This document shows positions 1-11,319 of a DNA stretch of 64,000 nt, one piece after another. The position numbers and the translations under genes were made by a program. Numbering within the stretch: the first letter of the stretch is position 1; each line of letters starts with the position of its first letter. The notes below the pieces were generated by a model that saw nothing but the letters and a program-made list of their open reading frames with translations, was not told where the DNA came from and searched no databases. Origin of the DNA: Isoetes taiwanensis. Taxonomy: Eukaryota > Streptophyta > Lycopodiopsida > Isoetales > Isoetaceae. Location of the stretch: the NCBI GenBank assembly GCA_021234155.1, contig JAJEKV010000032.1, positions 11,538,099 through 11,602,098 on the forward strand. The letters run 5' to 3'.

Positions 1-563
1 AATATGTTCACCGTGCAAGTAGGGACACATTCTGTGGCAAATCCTTAGTCTTTATACAAACCCATAATGATCATTTTCAGACCATGAATGATCCATTTAA
101 CTGTTCATCCCTGTTTGTGTCCAATTTCTCCCTAGCGGCTTCTACAAACAATTGGGTCCAAATAAATCCAGCATTTGCACGATGATAATTGCACAATATT
201 ATAATATAACTAGACTGATCCTCAAACATTGAGAGGACATCTACGTTTTTTGGATAAACATGTCTTATTCAGGCCTTGACGTAGCACTCTTCAATTGTTA
301 AGTTCTACAAGGGAGCATGACATTATTTTGTGCGTGTGAAGTTCTTAATTAAAGAGGCACAATACGTTTTCTTCTTCCTCGTGATGTGCGTTCTTCTTGC
401 TGCAATATTTATACATGGTATTGGTGAAGTTATGGTGTGGTTGTGGTGTTTGGGAAGGGCTTTATTGATTTTTGAAAGGAGTTAGAATTCATTCAAAGCT
501 TGTGGATGGCGCAACAATACTCGATGCTCTTTGACACTTATGGATTTATGCAGGCAAAACAAT

Positions 564-605
564 GCAGTGTGCAGTGTGTAGTGTGTAGTGTGCAGTGTGC
601 AGTGT
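564..605. repeat. Heptanucleotide tandem repeat, six copies
   Basis: Six head-to-tail copies of GCAGTGT are present, two of them with a C to T change (GTAGTGT). It is a simple microsatellite with no visible link to a gene. Confidence 0.9.
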
Positions 606-2379
606 GCATGTCGGCAGCCACTTTTCTTAAATGTGAATGTATTTATAACTAGGACTTATTACTTAAGGTGCTTTATCCCATTTTAAAAAATTTCCATTTC
701 ATGCCATTTTCTTTCCAAGCTTCCTATTGAGCAATTTCTCGTTCCAATTTTTTTTTTATATGTCATTAATAAAACATTTAAAGGCATATTTATTGGATGG
801 AAACCCCTCTACTACTAGATCAATGCTTTAGCTCTTCTTTGCTTTAGAATTCATGACCATTGAAGCAGGAAAAGATATTCAGATTAAAGATTAGTTCTTG
901 GCAGGCAAGTCATGGCCGCAACAATGCCTTATCGAGGTAAGCGATTGAAAGAGACAAATCAGATGTGGAGGGGGATTAGCATCAAATTCAATCCTAAAGA
1001 ACAACCAAACAAAAAACATGAAATCACACTCTCGGGCCACGAGAGAGCAACCCCTCGTGCGCATCACCTTGTTTCTTATAGTATGCTTTATTAAAACCGA
1101 TATTAGTTTATTACATGGTTTTCTAGCATTAATGTTGGTCATTCATGTTGGTCTCTAAGATAGCATGGTTTATTAGATGGTTTTTCAACACCACTATAAG
1201 TATGGCAATGGTTATTTATGTTGGTTTCTATTGTTACATTGCTTAGAGAAGTTGACGTAATTTATGGTGTGGTGTTTTATACCAATTTAAATGCCATGGT
1301 GGTTATTCATGCTAGTTTTTTTTTATCACAATGTATTTTATAGACTAGTTGTGGTTTTGTGGCATGGTTTTTAATACTGAGTTAATTGTCATGGTAATGA
1401 CTCATATACTTAAAAGGATGTGGTTATCCATAGTGGTTACTCATAAGGAACCCAAAAACCAATTGTCATAATTAACTGCTATCAAACCACTATAAGTATG
1501 GCTCAGACTTTATTTAAATATCAAGCAAATGAGTAAATGTCAAAATACAAAGGCATCTTTTGTAATTTGTCATTCTTTAGTCTTTTGTAATTTGTTTTGA
1601 AAACCAGCATGCAATAATGGTTTTCAACTCTTCTTCATTTCATGTAGTTCCCCCTCCTATCTTTCATGACAATGTGGTGGTTAAAGCAAATTTGTTGATA
1701 AACTCAGGAGAGAGGAGAGGGAAAATCCCGATAAAGAGATATGAAATCCCCCTTTTAGGCAATCTAAAACAATTTTAATCATGTATATAATTGGGAGGGG
1801 TCGGTACCCTAGGGGTGGTTATGAACACCCCCATTGCATAGAAGGCGCACCATTAGAGTCAAACAAAACATTCATAGATGTCACATGTGACAAATTCTAG
1901 TTCAATTTTGTTCTATTGTAATAGTATAGTATTTTTTTAAAACTAAGTATGCATATAAAAGTACAAACATTGGCATGGCTCGAGATATTCACATTTGATA
2001 TACAGTATAATTTCGCACCGTAACAACGTCGCAAAATCATTCTTAAATAGACGTGAGGACTTATACTTATCCTCATCATGGAGATTCAAACATTAAAACA
2101 TTATACCAAGCATGACATAGTAAGACAACATGGGTATAACACAATGTATCCTAGTTTTATATCTCCAATTGATTCAACCTTAGATTTATATTACATGGAT
2201 TCGTATACAGATAACGTTTTTGGCGGGATGCATGACCCCAATTTATAGCCACTAGACATTCAATAGACATTCACTTTCCACTCTGAGATTTTTGAATACC
2301 TAATTATCCTTGTGAACATTTAAATCTATGACAGTAGTGCCATAATTGTCATCTTGCCCACCGAAATCCAAATGTACTT

Positions 2380-2422
2380 TCTTCCTTCCGTACTTTCTTC
2401 CGTCCGTACTTTCTTCCTTCAA
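2380..2422. repeat. Short tandem repeat of CGTACTTTCTTCC type
   Basis: Three near-copies of a 12-16 base pyrimidine-rich unit (TACTTTCTTCC followed by TTC or GTC) stand in a row. It is a local duplication in noncoding spacer. Confidence 0.75.
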
Positions 2423-3606
2423 AATCATCGTCTTATCCTGCATTCAGTAGATTCAGCACCAGCATATAAATGAGAGCTCCAACCTTCCATAAATATGATA
2501 TCTAAAAAATTACCAGTCGACTGTTGAACTGTGAACATCTTCGAGGTTTTCTTAACATTATGGCATCCTTGAACAATTAAACAAATCAATTTCTAAATGT
2601 ATTCATATGGTCACAAACTCCTCCTTTCTCCTTCAATGCTGTAAACATTTCCTACGACAACTTACTTTGTGCTTGTAAGACAGAAGAAGTAGCATCCAGA
2701 TGCCTGCAGTATAGCTCGAACAACCAATTGTGATTGAGCTTACAACCATCTTTAATTACAAATTCGAGTCAGTCCGAAGGCAGAATAGAAATACTGAAAA
2801 AGGCTCAATTATTTTACCTTGATCGGAGCTCCCTTGATGCAAGCAGATCGAAGTTCCCTTGGTGCGAGCAGATCGATCCTTTGAAATCTGACACCCACAT
2901 CAAGAAGCATGGGCATTACCAAAGCTGCATGCAACACCTAGAAAGGAGTTTAAAGACTCAGTTAAAAAATGCACTAGAATCAAATGCGGGATTTTGAAGA
3001 TAATCTAAGCTTTGATTTTGTGCGTAAATAAATCCATTAATCTATTTCGGAATTAAGCTATTTCTAAAAAATCAAGGCTTTTGGACCAGATGATTGAGGT
3101 TTATTCGTTTATATGTCTGAAAGCATCAAAATGCAGCAACAGGCCTGATATTTGAAGCAACATACTTCATATCAAAAACTTGATATTTAAAGTCGTGTTC
3201 TAAATCATGTTACAAACAAGCTTGCTGAATTATATTATTCTTTCTAAAGTCACAGACTGGTGTAAGAATAGCCATATCCTCCTGCAATCTACGCCCACAG
3301 ACAAGATAAATCAGACTGGTTAAGTGATTGATGCAAGATATTGATCAAAAGCTGACCTGTGTATTTTCTTTATGACACTAATGCAAGCTATTGATTATTA
3401 AGAAGGTGGTCTGCCTCCTGCCATGATAATGTTTGCACAATAAAGAAGCGTATGTTTATAACCTATGATTTCTAAAGGTTTTTTAAGGTATTTGTATTCG
3501 AATACGTATAATGCTGACGCTGGCATGTTGGATTTGAAACCGAAGCAGTATTGGCGGCTATGGTGTTTTAGTTAGAAGGTTCAGGGCCAAAGCGTCCGGA
3601 TGTAGC

Positions 3607-3706
3607 AGGCTATGGCGGGTCCACTACTTTTGTTTTTGTTGTTGGCTATGGTAACTATGGTTATGGCAACAGGCTATGGTGGCTCCGCTTTTGTTTTTGT
3701 CGTAGG
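3607..3706 (+). repeat. Imperfect 64-bp direct duplication, Gly/Tyr-rich in one frame
   Basis: The segment at 3607-3645 recurs at 3671-3706 (shared core AGGCTATGG.GG.TCC, then TTTTGTTTTTGT). In one plus-strand frame the first copy and the linker read as glycine and tyrosine rich (GYGGS then GYGNYGYGN), like the tail of some plant RNA-binding proteins. No RNA-recognition motif or splice context is visible nearby, so this may be a gene relic or chance. Confidence 0.4.
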
Positions 3707-5226
3707 AACTGTACTGTGGCATGTACGACAGTAGTTGGGATGCTCGAAATCAGGTATTTGTGGTCGAACAATAGGGACCATGGCCTGAAATTCCTTCTTA
3801 GGTGCAAACCCTGCTTGTTCCAGTATGATTCTACAGTGAAGAGCATAAGACGGGCTGTAGGTATTTGATTTTCCTTTTGCATATATTTTATTTCTAATCC
3901 TTCCCACTTATGTTTGCCTTCATTAGATTTTATGCTATGAAGGAGAGCTGAAACAAGGAAGACTACATGCCTGTGGAATCACACAGCATAAAAGTTCCAC
4001 TGTTTCATGCCTTTGTTCTGAGCTTCAGATAAGATAGTCGGACACGTCTTCCTCATGGCGTTCTAGGTAAGCTCTGTGCATTGGATTGAAACTGGAGTTC
4101 GATTCCCCAGGCTCATGTCATGGTGGAATCATGTTCACATGTTTGAGTTGTACAGTATTGGACTGTATTACTATGACATTGTACTGTACAGATGCCAAAA
4201 TATTATTTTAACCCATGGTTGGTGGTCTTCACCTTTAAAATCGGGTCAACAAGGGCCAGTTTGACCGCGGAAAGACCTCAGATGGGCGAACAGGATTTGT
4301 GGAGGGGGAATATCCTATGAATTGTGCCACAATCCAAGGGCCCAGAAAAAATAATACACGAATTAGCTATAATACACGATAAACAAGGTGGTTACAGGTG
4401 AAGATAATTCCATTTAACAGTATGCTGGAAGAAACGAAAAGGAGAACCTGGAAAGAGAAGTGGCCAGAGCATTTGCAACCTACTTTGCACAAAGAAATAG
4501 CAAAAAGAAAAGATCGCATCTCCATCTCCATTTCAGCGGTTAGGACAAGGAGAAAGAGGGGAAAAAACACAGGCAGAAGGAAAAAAAAAGTTAGATGAGG
4601 TTTTGGTTTTTTTTTTTATTCCAATTCTATAACTGTGTATTTTTCCAATGGTTTAATGTCATTTGGGTCATTTGGACTGGATTTTTCTTTTTCCCTCTTT
4701 TTTTTTTTAACTACGTATTGTATGTACTTTACGTATTAGTATGTTTAGTATGGATTTATGAAACGACGAGCACAATTTAACGTCAACTTATAGGTATGAT
4801 ACATATGTAAGGAAGGTACGAGACGTACATAAACGTAACATATGCATACGCAAACAACACTGAGTGATCACTACTACCAGGTACTTAGGTACTGAGATAC
4901 TTGCATCCTACAGCAGGCTCCCTATCATTCAAACATAATCTTATACCTATATGCTTCCTTTTCCACTTGCCTAGCAAAACTCATCAACAATGCTGAAATT
5001 TACATATCCAAGCTTTCCTTCCAATAATTTTCCAATCTTAAACTATAACAGACATCATTCATTTCCTTCTGTTTAGAATTGACGTATAGAGCTAATTACA
5101 CTAAAGCATACATAAACGATGCAAGATTTAGCTCACAATTTGAGTCTACATGTCTTTTCTGAGACATATAAGCTATTCTATTTCTCAGATACACTGCCAA
5201 ACTGCAATCTTTGAGCTAATAAAATG

Positions 5227-5484
5227 TCAAATCAGATAAGATCGAAATACAAAAATGAATTGAGCATAACAAAACGATGCAATATCTTTCTTGCAGTCTC
5301 TAGAAAGAGGCAGAGAGGAAGCGGAACCATCAGAGCCATATCCATTGATATCCCAATGTTCAAAAGAGGCAAGAGATCCAGAGCTAGAACCAGTAACAGA
5401 GCCCGAAGAAAGAGGACTAAGGTTACCAAAGTAATGCTCAAGATTACCTAGGCTGAGGGCTTCATTTTGTGAAGCCGGAGGCAC
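5227..5484 (-). CDS. Possible orphan terminal exon, Ser/Gly-rich, unknown product
   Basis: A minus-strand frame of about 85 codons opens just after an AG and ends in a normal stop. The peptide is rich in Ser, Gly and Leu (for example GSVTGSSSGSLASF) and has an ordinary coding texture, but I recognise no family. It lies downstream of the uS10 stop on the same strand with only about 440 bases between, so a full upstream gene would need very short exons there. It could be a relic, an alternative 3' exon of the neighbour, or a chance frame. Confidence 0.22.
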   Translation of the reverse strand: MPPASQNEALSLGNLEHYFGNLSPLSSGSVTGSSSGSLASFEHWDINGYGSDGSASSLPLSRDCKKDIASFCYAQFIFVFRSYLI

Positions 5485-5926
5485 TCAAACTTCAAATTCA
5501 TCACCTCCACAAGTATCCTAACATAATAGATAGGCTGTAAAGTAAACTTACACACACTTATACGAACTTGTGTGTTCGTAACAACATTTACAGGGGCTTG
5601 AAGTCTCTTAACAGCTGAAAGGAAATGCAGAGCAGATGTACTTTTCTTTTGTCTTTTTTCTCTGTCTTGACAGAAGGATCGCTTTCATGCTTAATTTAAC
5701 ATCAATTCAACTGTTACACCTGTTTTTGGCTTTGGAATGCCTACGATGCTATTTAGCATAATAGTTAAAAGAAACAGGAACTTTCTGAGGTGCATTGCAC
5801 TTGCCATAACCTTGTAAGATTAAAATCACAGAAAACATATCGTGTCATGCCCCGCATCTTTGACATTATAAAAAACTGTACTAAACTGCTGCTTATAAAG
5901 AATCGAAACAAGATTGAATTAAAAAT

Positions 5927-7684
5927 TTACAATTTGACCTCAATGTCAACTCCAGCTGGAATATCCAACTGCATCAGTGCATCAATTGTTCTAGGAGTTG
6001 GATTAAGGATGTCAATCAGCCTTCTGTGTGTTCTAATCTCGAAATGCTCACGCGCGTCTTTATCAACATGCGGTGAGGTGAGAACACAATAAAGCCTTCT
6101 CTTTGTGGGCAGAGGAACAGGTCCCATAATTTTTGCATCTGTGTTCTTAGCAGCTTCTAAAATCATCCTAACTGCCTCTTGGATCCGAGGTGTCCAGTAC
6201 GACCTGAGTTTAATGCGTATCTTCTGCTGTGGCAGCTGAACAGAGAATCAATGACTTGTTAGCAGCAGCACAATTTGTTATACATTAATCCAAACAAAAT
6301 AGGAGTAAATTTTTACGAGCTGGAAATATGGTATGAAGATGCCTTCAAATAATGTGTAAACTGGACACACTAAGGATATCGGTAAACGGAACGTGGAAGC
6401 CTATTAGACGACTATAAAAAAGGAATACACTTCAATTTGGCAATTAAGTTATAACTACTATAGTTTTGAGATCTTGAAATGTGGTAAGAAAATAAAAAAG
6501 ACAATATGTCCTTAAAAAATTAATGTTGAAAGAAATCAGAGGCTTAGAGCCACTATTATCGTTATCATGCCAAGTGATTCCAAACATTTTTGCAGCTCCT
6601 ATACTCACACACATTTTTTGTTTCTTAGTTCCTACATTTTCGAACAGGAGCAGGATTCAAAAATCCACGATCTCCAGAGAACCTGGCCAGCTGCACATCC
6701 CAAGTAGTATATGTGTTTTGTAACATGATTTTAGTTTAAAATAATAAAACACATGGAGGAATTAGAGACTTCGCCTTTCAATGTCTTCCCCACATCTTTT
6801 GTTCAAACAACTTATACAGCAAGTGAACGTATGACAATCATCATACATGTAAATGGAGTATTCATTACTTAAATCTATGGAAAGGGAAACGGCGGGATAT
6901 GCAAGGTAGAGAATTTACTTTAGGGTCTATGTATCCATACCCTCTCAATATCTACACTACTGATCTTATGCAGGAGGAGAAGGAGCTTAGCCTCTAATAA
7001 GATGGAGGTAGAAGAGTCAAAAAAAGAATAACACTATGTGCTGATGCTTAATAGAGGATGATAAACGACATAAATGCCACAGAGTAAATTACTTCTTTAT
7101 TTAAGTAAAAAGGCAAACTGAAAGGCAATCCAGAGAGCAAACATTTGTTTGTCCTATCTATTACTAGATGTAATCAAGTCCTTTTCCACATTGAATCGAA
7201 GTTGAGTAGAGCTTACCAATGGTGGGACATCGACCAAAGCAGACTCAGTTGCAGCTGGAGCATCAGCTGTAGTAGCTTTGGTAGTGACCCCAGAAAACAC
7301 CTTGTTTGATGCTAGAATTGGTGCAAGTTTATATGCTGCGCCCTTCGTCGTAAGAGCATTTGAAACAGATAACTGCAATAGGGCTAGCAAACCTATCATT
7401 CCTGAAGTCCACTATAAATTCGGCACACAATATAATTTTGTTTTTATATACTTACAAATGCCTGTGATGGGAAAGTGGAAGAGATGTCTGTGTGTACGTT
7501 ATTCGGTGGTGATTTCCCGAAGAATATCTACATTTTTTGTATCATATAGCTCATTTCTTCATTAAGTTTTAAACCATTCCAAGAAAACGAGCATTGCATT
7601 ATCTAAATCTGAACATACCCTTTGGGAAACGTCGGAATTGGTGCATGCAAAGCTGGGACCGAACAGGGCGGCCGAAGAAGCCAT
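5927..7684 (-). CDS. rps10: Plastid ribosomal protein uS10 (S10), nuclear gene, three exons
   Basis: This gene encodes the plastid 30S ribosomal protein S10, imported from the cytosol, which helps form the head of the small subunit. Three exons join in phase 0: 7684-7619, 7372-7217 and 6235-5927, with GT-AG introns of 246 and 981 bases, giving 176 residues. Exon 1 starts MASSAALF, a typical plastid transit-peptide opening. Exon 2 is Ala/Ser/Thr/Lys rich with few acidic residues and completes the targeting region. Exon 3 carries the whole S10 domain: [10 protein letters not shown], then IMGPVPLPT, then a segment with [13 protein letters not shown], ending GVDIEVKL. The IRIKLRSY opening and the GPVPLPT and HRRLIDI loops identify the family clearly. 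The length suits plant plastid S10. The start chosen is the first ATG that gives a transit peptide. No break is seen, and this is the best-supported gene in the window. Confidence 0.94.
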
Positions 7685-7843
7685 ATCCACCAGACTATTC
7701 GAATGTAGGCCAAAAAAAAGCTTATCTGATAATGACCAAGATTTTATACGTATTATGACATGGCCAAGGGCGATCCTACGTCAGGTTCCAGCAACGATTT
7801 AATGGACTTTTTTTAACGATTGGATATTTTTCAACGTCATATA

Positions 7844-7943
7844 TATGCTCTATTTGGTAATGCTGGACTTGATCAGAGGTGCAAGCTTAGATCTATGCTC
7901 TATTTGGTAATGCTGGACTTGATCAGAGGTGCAGGCTTAGATC
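7844..7943. repeat. 50-bp tandem duplication
   Basis: Two adjacent 50-base copies (7844-7893 and 7894-7943) begin TATGCTCTATTTGG and end CTTAGATC, differing at one visible position (AAGCTTAG versus AGGCTTAG). This is a recent local duplication just upstream of the uS10 gene start. Confidence 0.95.
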
Positions 7944-8147
7944 TGCTTGGCCTTGGCAAACAAGAAATCCTGTAGCATGTGTTTTGTAAGCTTTTTGCAA
8001 AGCTTAAGGTAACATTCTCAATTACATAAACTTGAAGTTAATTCGTTTCATAAAGACATACTCCAGGTGATTTTATGGTCTGGACAGAATAGTTGTTTCA
8101 CATTGCTGCATGAAAACATACGGTGAGTATTTTACCAGTTTAGAATT

Positions 8148-8241
8148 CATGGCTTCTGCGATATTATGGAATTATTTCAGTATTATTTCATGGCTTCTGC
8201 GATATTATTTCATGGCTTCTGCGATATTATGGAATTATTTC
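8148..8241. repeat. Triplicated CATGGCTTCTGCGATATTAT segment
   Basis: Copies start at 8148, 8189 and 8211. The first and third continue with GGAATTATTTC, while the middle one is shortened. A single frame reads through all copies, but the peptide resembles nothing I know, so this is probably replication slippage in a spacer. Confidence 0.85.
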
Positions 8242-8555
8242 CGTATGCAACATAAGCATAAATCAAGATCTTGCGTGTTTGATAACATAGTAAGCATTCT
8301 TTATAGCAGGAAGAAAATATGGAGGACAATAGTGATATGGTGGTACAAGAAGCTATAGACCAACAAGATACTCTTGGTATCCGAAGACTCCTGGTATCTG
8401 AATGCTACAAGCATACTCATGGTACAAGCATACTCTTGATATCTGAATGTTACAAACAAAAATATGGAGGAATGAGAATATAGTGATGCACCCATCCACA
8501 TCACCTTTGCCACGATTGAGAATATAGTTAAGTTAAGAATATATATGCTCATTCA

Positions 8556-8612
8556 AGTTAAGTCTCATTGTGGATATGGGATTTGGTATATCCTTTTCAA
8601 TGAGACTTAACT
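8556..8612. repeat. Perfect 15-bp hairpin upstream of the LEA gene
   Basis: AGTTAAGTCTCATTG at 8556-8570 is the exact reverse complement of 8598-8612. Inside it GGATAT pairs with ATATCC, leaving a short loop. It ends about 80 bases before the LEA start, so it may lie in the promoter or leader, or be a tiny foldback element. Confidence 0.8.
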
Positions 8613-8693
8613 GCAGTGAGTTATTTCCCTTTTGCCATATTCGAGTAATATTATGCCACGATTAAGTTGGTCAAATTAGCTAATAGCTGCAGC

Positions 8694-9209
8694 ATGGCTC
8701 AACCTGGCAATTGCAATATTGGAGGACAGGAGAAAATGGCAAGTTTATACTTTAACTTTCTAGATGCATGGATTTTAGAAACTGGCGATCAAATAAATCA
8801 TGCCAATTCTTTACAGACAGTTACAGACACATATTATGCAGACAGTTACAGAAGATATGCTGCAAAGGATGCAGTTGCAGGAAAGGCAAATGCTGCAAAG
8901 GATGTTGTAGTAGATAAGGCATATGCTGCAAAGGATGCCACTGCTGATACGCTATATTCTGCAAAGGATACAACTACTGATAAGGCTTATGCTACCAAGG
9001 ATCAAACTGCTGCAAGTGCAAACCAGGCACAAGATAAGGCTGGGGGCATTTTCCAGACTGTCACAGACAAGACTTATGCTGCTAAGGATCAGGTTGTCAA
9101 CACCACTTCTAATATGTTGCATGTTGCTCAGGATAAAGCAGTTGCTGCAAAGAACCAAGCTGGAGAAATTCTGCAGCAGGTATGCTCAAATCTGGGGTTT
9201 AACATATAA
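8694..9209 (+). CDS. LEA group 3-like (11-mer repeat) protein; exon structure uncertain
   Basis: The reading frame encodes a hydrophilic, Ala/Lys/Asp/Thr-rich protein with the 11-residue repeat of group 3 late-embryogenesis-abundant proteins. These proteins form amphipathic helices on drying and protect membranes and enzymes. The core AAKD or its variants falls at residues 56, 67, 78, 89 and 100, an exact 11-residue period, and again at 129 and 151. MAQPGN at 8694 is preferred over an in-frame ATG nine codons upstream because its N-terminus is LEA-like. Two points suggest introns. A hydrophobic, non-LEA stretch (8743-8820) begins GTTTAT and ends ACAG, and removing it keeps the frame. The codons CTG CAG CAG end at 9179 next to GTATGC, a good donor, so the visible C-terminus may be intron read-through with the true last exon downstream. 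A leaf or seed desiccation role is inferred from family only. Confidence 0.72.
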   Translation: MAQPGNCNIGGQEKMASLYFNFLDAWILETGDQINHANSLQTVTDTYYADSYRRYAAKDAVAGKANAAKDVVVDKAYAAKDATADTLYSAKDTTTDKAYATKDQTAASANQAQDKAGGIFQTVTDKTYAAKDQVVNTTSNMLHVAQDKAVAAKNQAGEILQQVCSNLGFNI

Positions 9210-9420
9210 TTTGCATATGTCAAATTTCGTACTGCTTAGAAGTTCCCTTCGTTTCTTTTTTCATCATTTAATACTGGGTGTAAAATTGCTAGTGGGGTAC
9301 AACTTTTGGCGAAGCGTTTAAGTACTTTAAGTGCTGAAACTCGCGGACGTCGAAGCCCGTCACACCCTTCTCCCTCCTTTTCCTCTACGCGCGAAAACTC
9401 AGATCAGTGTTTGACTGTTG

Positions 9421-10440
9421 ATGATGGAGGCATGGAGCGCGGATGATTTTCACAGCATCAGAGGTCTGTGCAATTCGGAGGTGAAGCCCCACGAGGAAGA
9501 AACTTGGTTGGAAAATAATGTCACGGATCGAGATTGGGAATCTGTTTAGACAAAGAAGATGAACAAGGGAAAGATAAAATGGCACTGTGCAAAGGAGCAT
9601 CTTCAAGAGAAGTTAGAAACACTCTGCCGAAAAATCTACAAAAATTGTCACAACAAAGAAGTAAGAAAGCAACTGGCCCTTGCTTTTGCGTTTGAAAATT
9701 GCACTAGATCAATAGTTGCACCCGAGGAACACAAAGTAAACCGGGATCGCATTTGCTTTGGCAATGCCAAAGATACCACAACAATAGACAAGTAAAAACA
9801 GAGGCGTATATTGTAGCACATGTTAGGAAAATGAAATGAAGGCAAAGCCAAAGGTGGCAAAATGGATCAAATGAGATCAAGTGCATGTGATGAAAACATA
9901 AAACCTTAGAGAATGCAAAGACAGTGAGATTGGAAAAGCAATTTTACTTATCACAAAGAATGGAAGCAAGAGGGAAGTGAGTTGAAAGGCAATGAGAAGG
10001 CCTCTCAAGTAAAAGAAAATGATGTTGGAAGAGGCCGAGAAATGCTTTTTAAGACAAAGCCACAAATGATTTGGCTACAAAACAGAGGAGTTCAAGCTTA
10101 ATCCAAACCGTGAGTTGGAGGCGTAAATTAAAGATTTAAAGCAGATCGGTCGGATGGAAACTTGGCACGGTGAACAAGGTACAAAAAACAATGAACCCTA
10201 CATCCGTTAATGAGCAAGTCAAATGTAAAATCAAACTTGAGGAGGAGTTAAAAGTTCTCAAGAAGAAAAATCCTTACGCATTTCTACATAAACAATTTTG
10301 GAGTTTGAAAATGGATACTCTCGCAACATTTAGCATCTCTACTATTATACGAGATAAGTTGTTAGTGCAAGATCCATTTTATACATGTGCAAAGATGTGG
10401 TCCGGAATTCACTAAAGCTTACAAAAGTTAAGTTTAGCAA
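9421..10440 (+). other. Degenerate coding-like region, unknown
   Basis: Short plus-strand frames follow each other in different phases: 9421-9549 (42 residues, acidic, starting MMEAWSADDF), 9559-9795 (78 residues, with CRKIYKNCHNKEVRKQLALA), and 10170-10415 (81 residues, with Lys/Glu-rich EEELKVLKKKN). Their composition looks protein-like, but I recognise no family. They could be decayed exons of one gene or part of the mobile DNA extending to about 13.6 kb. Confidence 0.25.
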
Positions 10441-10921
10441 TCGAATTGCCAACACCTAATATCATATAGCTTGTTGTTCATTGTTGAGAGGAGGACAATG
10501 TATTCATGGTTGCCCCGAAAGGTGCCAGAGGGTGTATTTGACGAGCTAGGTTTTGGCCATCTTGCGTGTGCTTCAAATAGTACACCAAAAAGGATGTGTT
10601 AATCTATCCCGCAATTGAGGTCTCATCCTGCTGTGGTTCAAAGAAGGACATTGGCTTCATTTGAAGATGCACAACACCCGCAAAGTCCTATAGGAGTATC
10701 AATTGTGGACCGATTTGAATGTAACAAACAGAACCACCACCACCCAAGAAGTCTGTCCAAAAAGCTATAGAAGAAGTTGTAAACATAGCACCGGTTGTAA
10801 ACACAAGCACCGGTTGTGGAAAAAAACAATGCACCGAAAGTGTACAATAAGAAGCACTTAAGGAAGTTGAGGGAGTAATTCCATTGGATGAGGGCAACTT
10901 GGATGAAGTTTTTGTCAAAAT

Positions 10922-11202
10922 GAAAGGGCAGAAGAGCAAAGAGGGGTAAGCTGGAGGATAGCAAAGAAGTTGTTCAGGCTACAAGAAAGAGAACAAGAAG
11001 CAGCACTGTGAACGATGCAGGAAGCAGTCTCAATCATGACACCACACCTATCAAAGTGTTTTATGAAGAAAATGCAGAATCAGGTCCTCAAGTTTCAGGT
11101 GAGCCTGATGTTCAACAAGTGATTGATGCCCTTACAAAACCTGGAAAGTCAGTGTGGGAAGTGCTGGCCAAGGCCACCCCGAGGGGTTGCTTAAAACATT
11201 GA
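10922..11202 (+). other. Possible exon upstream of the FCP1-like fragment
   Basis: One plus-strand frame stays open for about 90 codons and encodes a Lys/Arg/Glu/Ser-rich peptide ending just after SVWEVLAKA. It sits about 140 bases before the phosphatase-like frame on the same strand, so it may be its low-complexity N-terminal part. I see no identifying motif. Confidence 0.25.
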
Positions 11203-11319
11203 ATATTATTGATTTTCTTTTTTTGCATTCACTGTAGGATTACCAGTTGATACAGAAAGGTTTCCACATTCAACCCATTTTCCATTTTCATCTTCATCTA
11301 TTTATTCATGTAGTAATTC

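Larger units (their letters stand above)
1..5226. other. AT-rich spacer, no gene recognised
   Basis: No open reading frame here resembles a known family. Candidate frames are short, overlap on both strands and show no splice-bounded structure. The stretch has only small repeats (listed separately) and homopolymer runs of T or A. A gene with short exons could be missed by eye. Confidence 0.5.

Noticed and set aside
912-1142. Overlapping plus and minus frames near 0.9-1.1 kb
   Set aside because: Short, mutually overlapping, without motifs; chance frames in spacer.
4083-4112. tRNA-like T-arm (GGAGTTCGATTCCCC)
   Set aside because: The B-box-like word is present, but no matching acceptor stem, D-arm or anticodon arm can be placed in the 60 bases before it.
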